Source: an uncultured bacterium
GTDB lineage: Bacteria; Bacteroidota; Ignavibacteria; Ignavibacteriales; Melioribacteraceae
Direction of reading: 5' to 3'
NCBI GenBank assembly: GCA_937936675.1
Contig: CALDDL010000213.1
Location: forward strand, 1 to 8,240
DNA: 8,240 nt
Shown piece by piece: positions 5,147 through 8,240 of the stretch. The position numbers and the translations under genes are program-made. Within the stretch, counting starts at the first letter, position 1. Every line of letters starts with the position of its first letter. Under the pieces are notes generated by a model, which worked only from the letters and a program-made list of their open reading frames with translations, did not search any database and had not been told where the DNA came from.

Positions 5147-7354
5147 ATGAAAAAAATATTAATCCTTCTTTTAATTTCCACAATTTTAAGTGCACAAAAC
5201 CGTTCTATTGAACAGAGAGTTGATTCTGTATTAGCTCTAATGAATTTGGAAGAAAAAGTAGGTCAATTAGTTCAATATTCAAGTGGATGGGCAACCGGCT
5301 CAAAAACAGATCGTCCGGAAGAGAGTAGTGCTGATTTACTAAAGGCAGGAAAGATCGGCTCATTTTTTAATATTGTAGGAGCAGAAACCACAAGAGAACT
5401 TCAACGAATTGCAGTTGAAGAATCACGCCTAAAAATACCCGTCATAATTGGTTTAGATGTAATCCACGGATACAAATCCACATTCCCGGTTCCAATAGCA
5501 GAGGCGAGTTCATGGAATCCGGAATTAGTAAAAAAATCAGCACGATGGCAAGCAATTGAATCTTCGGCGGCAGGAGTACATTGGACATTCAATCCAATGG
5601 TGGATATAGCAAGAGACCCGAGATGGGGAAGAATAGTCGAAGGGAGTGGAGAAGACCCATACCTTGGTTCAGCAATGGCTGTGGCTCGTGTAAAGGGCTA
5701 TCAGGGAGATGATCTTTCGGCAAGTAATACTATTGCTGCATGCGTAAAACATTTCGCCGGTTATGGTGCCTCTGAAGCCGGTAGAGATTACAATACAGTT
5801 GATTTTTCCGAGAGAACATTTCATGAGTTCTATTTGAGACCATTCAAAGCGGCAGTGGATGCAGGTGCTGCCACTTTAATGTCCTCGTTTAATGAAATAG
5901 GTGGAGTTCCCTCCTCTGGTAGTCATTATTTACTTACAGAAGTCTTACGTGGTATGTGGGGATTCGATGGATTTGTTGTAAGCGATTGGAATTCGGTTGG
6001 TGAACTGATTCCTCATGGAGTAGCGGCAAATCTAAAAGAAGCAGCCGAGATAGGTCTTGAGGCAGGGGTAGATATGGATATGGAAGGTAACGCATATTTC
6101 CGCCACATGGTCGAATTAGTAAATGAAGGGAAGGTCTCGATTGCAACTATAGATGAATCCGTTAGAAGAATTTTGAGAATAAAATTTAGATTAGGATTGT
6201 TTGATGATCCTTATAAATATAACAACGTTGAAACAGAAAAAAAGAATGTTCTTAGCGATGAGATAATAAAAGCAACAAAAAATGTAGCATTGGAATCGAT
6301 GGTTTTACTTAAAAATGATGGATTGCTTCCACTTAAAAAGGATATTAAAAAGATTGCTGTAATTGGACCGCTTGGTAAATCGAAAGAAGATCCACTAGGA
6401 CCATGGAATCAACAGGGACAGAAAGATTATGTAGTTACGGTAGTAGAAGGACTTCAAAATAAACTAGGAAATTCTGCTGAAATAATGTTTGCAGAAGGAT
6501 GTAAAATTTTAGGGGAAGATAGAACCGGTTTTGCCGATGCATTAGAAACGGCAAAGAAAGCAGATGTGGTTGTTTTATCACTTGGTGAATCACTGCATTT
6601 AAGCGGAGAAGCTCAATCAAGATCAACATTAGATGTCCCCGGAGTTCAAGAGGAATTAGCAAAAGAACTTCACAAATTAGGTAAACCGATGGTTTTAGTA
6701 CTGATGAACGGAAGACCATTAACTATAAATTGGTTTAATGATAATGTAAATGCTATTATAGAATGCTGGTTTTTAGGACTTCAATCAGGTAATGCAATTG
6801 CGGATGTTCTCTTCGGAGATTATAATCCGAGCGGGAAACTTCCTGTAACATTTCCAAAATCATTAGGACAGGTGCCTCTATATTATAATCATAAAAATAC
6901 AGGGAGACCCTTAAATCCAAAAGTGCCCGCATATACTTCACACTATAATGATGAATCAAATGATCCGCTTTATCCGTTTGGCTATGGACTTAGTTTTACG
7001 AAATTTGAGTACTCTGATTTAAAACTTTCTAAATCAGAGATTAAAAAAGATGAATCAATAAAAGTAAGTTTTACTTTAAAAAATGCAGGCAAATATGCAG
7101 GCGAAGAAGTAGCCCAATTGTACGTGCGTGATTTAGTAGGATCTGTTACTCGTCCGGTAAAGGAATTGAAAGACTTTGCAAAGATTAAATTAAATCCGGG
7201 CGAATCAAAAACTGTGGAGTTTTCAATAACACCGGAGAAATTAAAGTTCTTTGATCTGAATATGAATTTTGTTGTCGAGCCGGGAGATTTTAAAATATTC
7301 GTAGGCGGTAATTCAGTTGATTTAATAGAACAATCATTTAAAGTGGTGGAATAA
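5147..7354 (+). CDS. bglX: Exported beta-glucosidase, glycoside hydrolase family 3 (BglX type)
   Basis: This 735-residue enzyme would hydrolyse terminal beta-linked glucose from oligosaccharides in the periplasm or outside the cell. Residues 1-16 are a signal peptide (MKKILILLLISTILSA before Gln17). The N-terminal GH3 barrel spans about 25-350, with IGLDVIHGYKSTFPVPIA (101-118), NPMVDIARDPRWGRIVEGSG (149-168), KHFAGYG (201-207; Lys201 and His202 bind substrate in the family) and VVSDWNSV (277-284), where Asp280 is the expected nucleophile. The alpha/beta sandwich domain follows (about 380-575). Its SGEAQSR (486-492) makes Glu488 the likely acid/base, with Glu481 the alternative. FGYGLSFTKFEYSD (611-624) leads into a C-terminal fibronectin-III-like domain (about 635-720). 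Length and domain order match BglX-type enzymes and no key residue is missing. The ATG at 5147 has GAGGG at 5138-5142. Expression is probably driven by the promoter at 5066-5097. The next gene follows after 2 bp. Exact linkage specificity (glucose versus xylose) cannot be decided from sequence. Confidence 0.96.
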   Translation: MKKILILLLISTILSAQNRSIEQRVDSVLALMNLEEKVGQLVQYSSGWATGSKTDRPEESSADLLKAGKIGSFFNIVGAETTRELQRIAVEESRLKIPVIIGLDVIHGYKSTFPVPIAEASSWNPELVKKSARWQAIESSAAGVHWTFNPMVDIARDPRWGRIVEGSGEDPYLGSAMAVARVKGYQGDDLSASNTIAACVKHFAGYGASEAGRDYNTVDFSERTFHEFYLRPFKAAVDAGAATLMSSFNEIGGVPSSGSHYLLTEVLRGMWGFDGFVVSDWNSVGELIPHGVAANLKEAAEIGLEAGVDMDMEGNAYFRHMVELVNEGKVSIATIDESVRRILRIKFRLGLFDDPYKYNNVETEKKNVLSDEIIKATKNVALESMVLLKNDGLLPLKKDIKKIAVIGPLGKSKEDPLGPWNQQGQKDYVVTVVEGLQNKLGNSAEIMFAEGCKILGEDRTGFADALETAKKADVVVLSLGESLHLSGEAQSRSTLDVPGVQEELAKELHKLGKPMVLVLMNGRPLTINWFNDNVNAIIECWFLGLQSGNAIADVLFGDYNPSGKLPVTFPKSLGQVPLYYNHKNTGRPLNPKVPAYTSHYNDESNDPLYPFGYGLSFTKFEYSDLKLSKSEIKKDESIKVSFTLKNAGKYAGEEVAQLYVRDLVGSVTRPVKELKDFAKIKLNPGESKTVEFSITPEKLKFFDLNMNFVVEPGDFKIFVGGNSVDLIEQSFKVVE

Positions 7355-7356
7355 AC

Positions 7357-8082
7357 ATGAAAAAAATAATTGCATTATTATTAATCGGATTTGTATGGGG
7401 ATGTTCTTCTATCCCTATGGAGCATCAGGAAATGGGTAAGCAAGTAAAACAAACTTTAAGGGCAAATTATATCAAAGAAGTTAATATGGATTATCTCCTT
7501 TATTTGCCGAAGGATTATGATACGAAAGCAAAGGTGCCATTAGTACTCTTTCTTCATGGAGCAGGCGAGAGAGGGAATGATATTGAGAAAGTAAAAATTC
7601 ATGGACTTCCAAAATTAATTGAAGCGGGGAAGGAATTTCCGTTCATGGTCGTTTCACCTCAATGCCCTTTGGACGTAAGATGGGAGACGAAAGACCTTAT
7701 TGCGTTACTTGATTATATCGAAGCAAATTATAAAGTGGATAAGGATAGAATTTATGTAACGGGATTAAGTATGGGGGGCAATGGTACATGGCGATTAGTA
7801 AGTGAAATTCCCGATAGGATTGCAGCCGCAATTCCGATTTGCGGATGGGGCGATCCATTCGCTGTTTGTAATATGAAGAATGTGGCTGTATGGGCTTTTC
7901 ACGGTGCAAAAGATAATGTTGTTCCAATTGCGGGGACAGAAGAATTAGTTAATCGACTTAAAGCGTGCGGCGGTGAAGTGGAATATACTGTCTATCCGGA
8001 TGCTTGGCATGACTCATGGACTGCAACTTATGACAATGATAAAATCTATGATTGGTTATTAAGCCATTCGAGAAAAAAATAG
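7357..8082 (+). CDS. Probable lipoprotein alpha/beta-hydrolase esterase (COG4099/CE1-like)
   Basis: This 241-residue protein has a short lipoprotein-like signal (MKKIIALLLIGFVWG before Cys16). The Trp at -2 is atypical for a lipobox, so lipidation is likely but not certain. The mature part is a compact alpha/beta hydrolase with the oxyanion-hole segment HGAGERG (67-73), the nucleophile elbow GLSMGG (136-141, Ser138), the probable catalytic Asp186 after HGAK and His218 in DAWHDSW. The HGAGERG and GLSMGGNGTW signatures are typical of the 'predicted peptidase' COG4099 group, which includes carbohydrate and feruloyl-type esterases. Given its place 2 bp after bglX, with GTGGTGGA overlapping the end of bglX as ribosome-binding site, removing acyl groups from oligosaccharides is the most likely job. 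This substrate is inferred from context; a peptidase or general carboxylesterase is possible. It is translationally coupled to bglX. No strong terminator follows. Confidence 0.9.
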   Translation: MKKIIALLLIGFVWGCSSIPMEHQEMGKQVKQTLRANYIKEVNMDYLLYLPKDYDTKAKVPLVLFLHGAGERGNDIEKVKIHGLPKLIEAGKEFPFMVVSPQCPLDVRWETKDLIALLDYIEANYKVDKDRIYVTGLSMGGNGTWRLVSEIPDRIAAAIPICGWGDPFAVCNMKNVAVWAFHGAKDNVVPIAGTEELVNRLKACGGEVEYTVYPDAWHDSWTATYDNDKIYDWLLSHSRKK

Positions 8083-8196
8083 AAATCGAAGATGGCATTA
8101 GAAATTATTTAGTATCATATCTGATATCGGTTTAAAAAATAATATCACCGAGCTAAATAATAGTACTCCTATTATATTAATTTAAGGGCATATTTA

Positions 8197-8240
8197 TTAG
8201 TTATAGTAACCGATTTTATCAAGAATGATTTCTCCTTCGG
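8197..8240 (-). CDS. Possible 3' end of a convergent gene
   Basis: Read on the minus strand, the window edge opens with EGEIILDKIGYYN and then a TAA (8199-8197). The composition looks protein-like and resembles the closing strand of beta-sandwich carbohydrate-binding or glycan-associated domains. Only 13 codons are visible, and another minus-strand frame is also open (ending near the TTA at 8179-8181), so chance cannot be excluded. If real, it converges on the esterase gene with about 114 bp between the stops. Confidence 0.3.
   Translation of the reverse strand, partial: EGEIILDKIGYYN

Noticed and set aside
4986..5195. Minus-strand open frame across the bglX upstream region
   Set aside because: It runs through the palindrome, the promoter and the start of bglX, has no recognisable protein features and is best explained by low stop density.
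8157..8175. ATAATAG/CTATTAT hairpin as terminator of the bglX operon
   Set aside because: The stem is short and almost all A/T, and no clear T-run follows on either strand.

Overview
The window is AT-rich and gene-dense, with every confident gene on the + strand. It looks like a Gram-negative, motile, polysaccharide-using bacterium of the Bacteroidota/Chlorobi/Ignavibacteria group. The support is an outer-membrane barrel protein with a C-terminal Phe, a small TonB C-terminal-domain protein, an exported GH3 glucosidase paired with a lipoprotein esterase, and a promoter of the Bacteroidota type (TTTG, then TAnnTTTG). Real Shine-Dalgarno sequences (GGAGGT, GAGGG) occur before some genes, which fits Chlorobi/Ignavibacteria better than classical Bacteroidetes. 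This placement is inference.

Block 1 (1-4763) is a chemosensory cluster. In order it holds the C-terminal part of a methyl-accepting chemotaxis protein (MCP), a signal-peptide-bearing outer-membrane porin-like protein, a single-domain bacteriohemerythrin with all seven diiron ligands, a small exported TonB C-terminal-domain protein that starts at GTG, and a complete 691-residue MCP with a four-helix-bundle-like sensor and a string of HAMP-like units. Gaps are 10, 80, 15 and 14 bp and no strong terminator is seen between genes, so much of the block may be one transcript. It ends at a clear intrinsic terminator at 4853-4883. The two MCPs share 51 of 52 residues at the signalling tip but differ synonymously in many codons, so they are old paralogues that probably feed the same chemosensory array.

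Block 2 (4764-5146) is a 383-bp non-coding control region. After the terminator come two 13-bp direct repeats 20 bp apart that resemble LytTR-family (AlgR/AgrA-type) binding sites, then a perfect 30-bp palindrome, then a promoter whose -33 TTTG lies at the centre of that palindrome. This is the most interesting non-coding part of the window.

Block 3 (5147-8082) is a two-gene glycan operon: a BglX-type GH3 beta-glucosidase and, 2 bp later, a probable lipoprotein alpha/beta-hydrolase esterase. They would release sugars and acyl groups from oligosaccharides in the periplasm or at the cell surface. The last 158 bp carry no + strand gene, but may contain the 3' end of a convergent gene on the - strand.

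I see no mobile element, CRISPR array, tRNA or rRNA. The individual protein families are known. The novelty candidates are the regulatory architecture upstream of bglX and the hemerythrin/TonB/porin/MCP gene neighbourhood.
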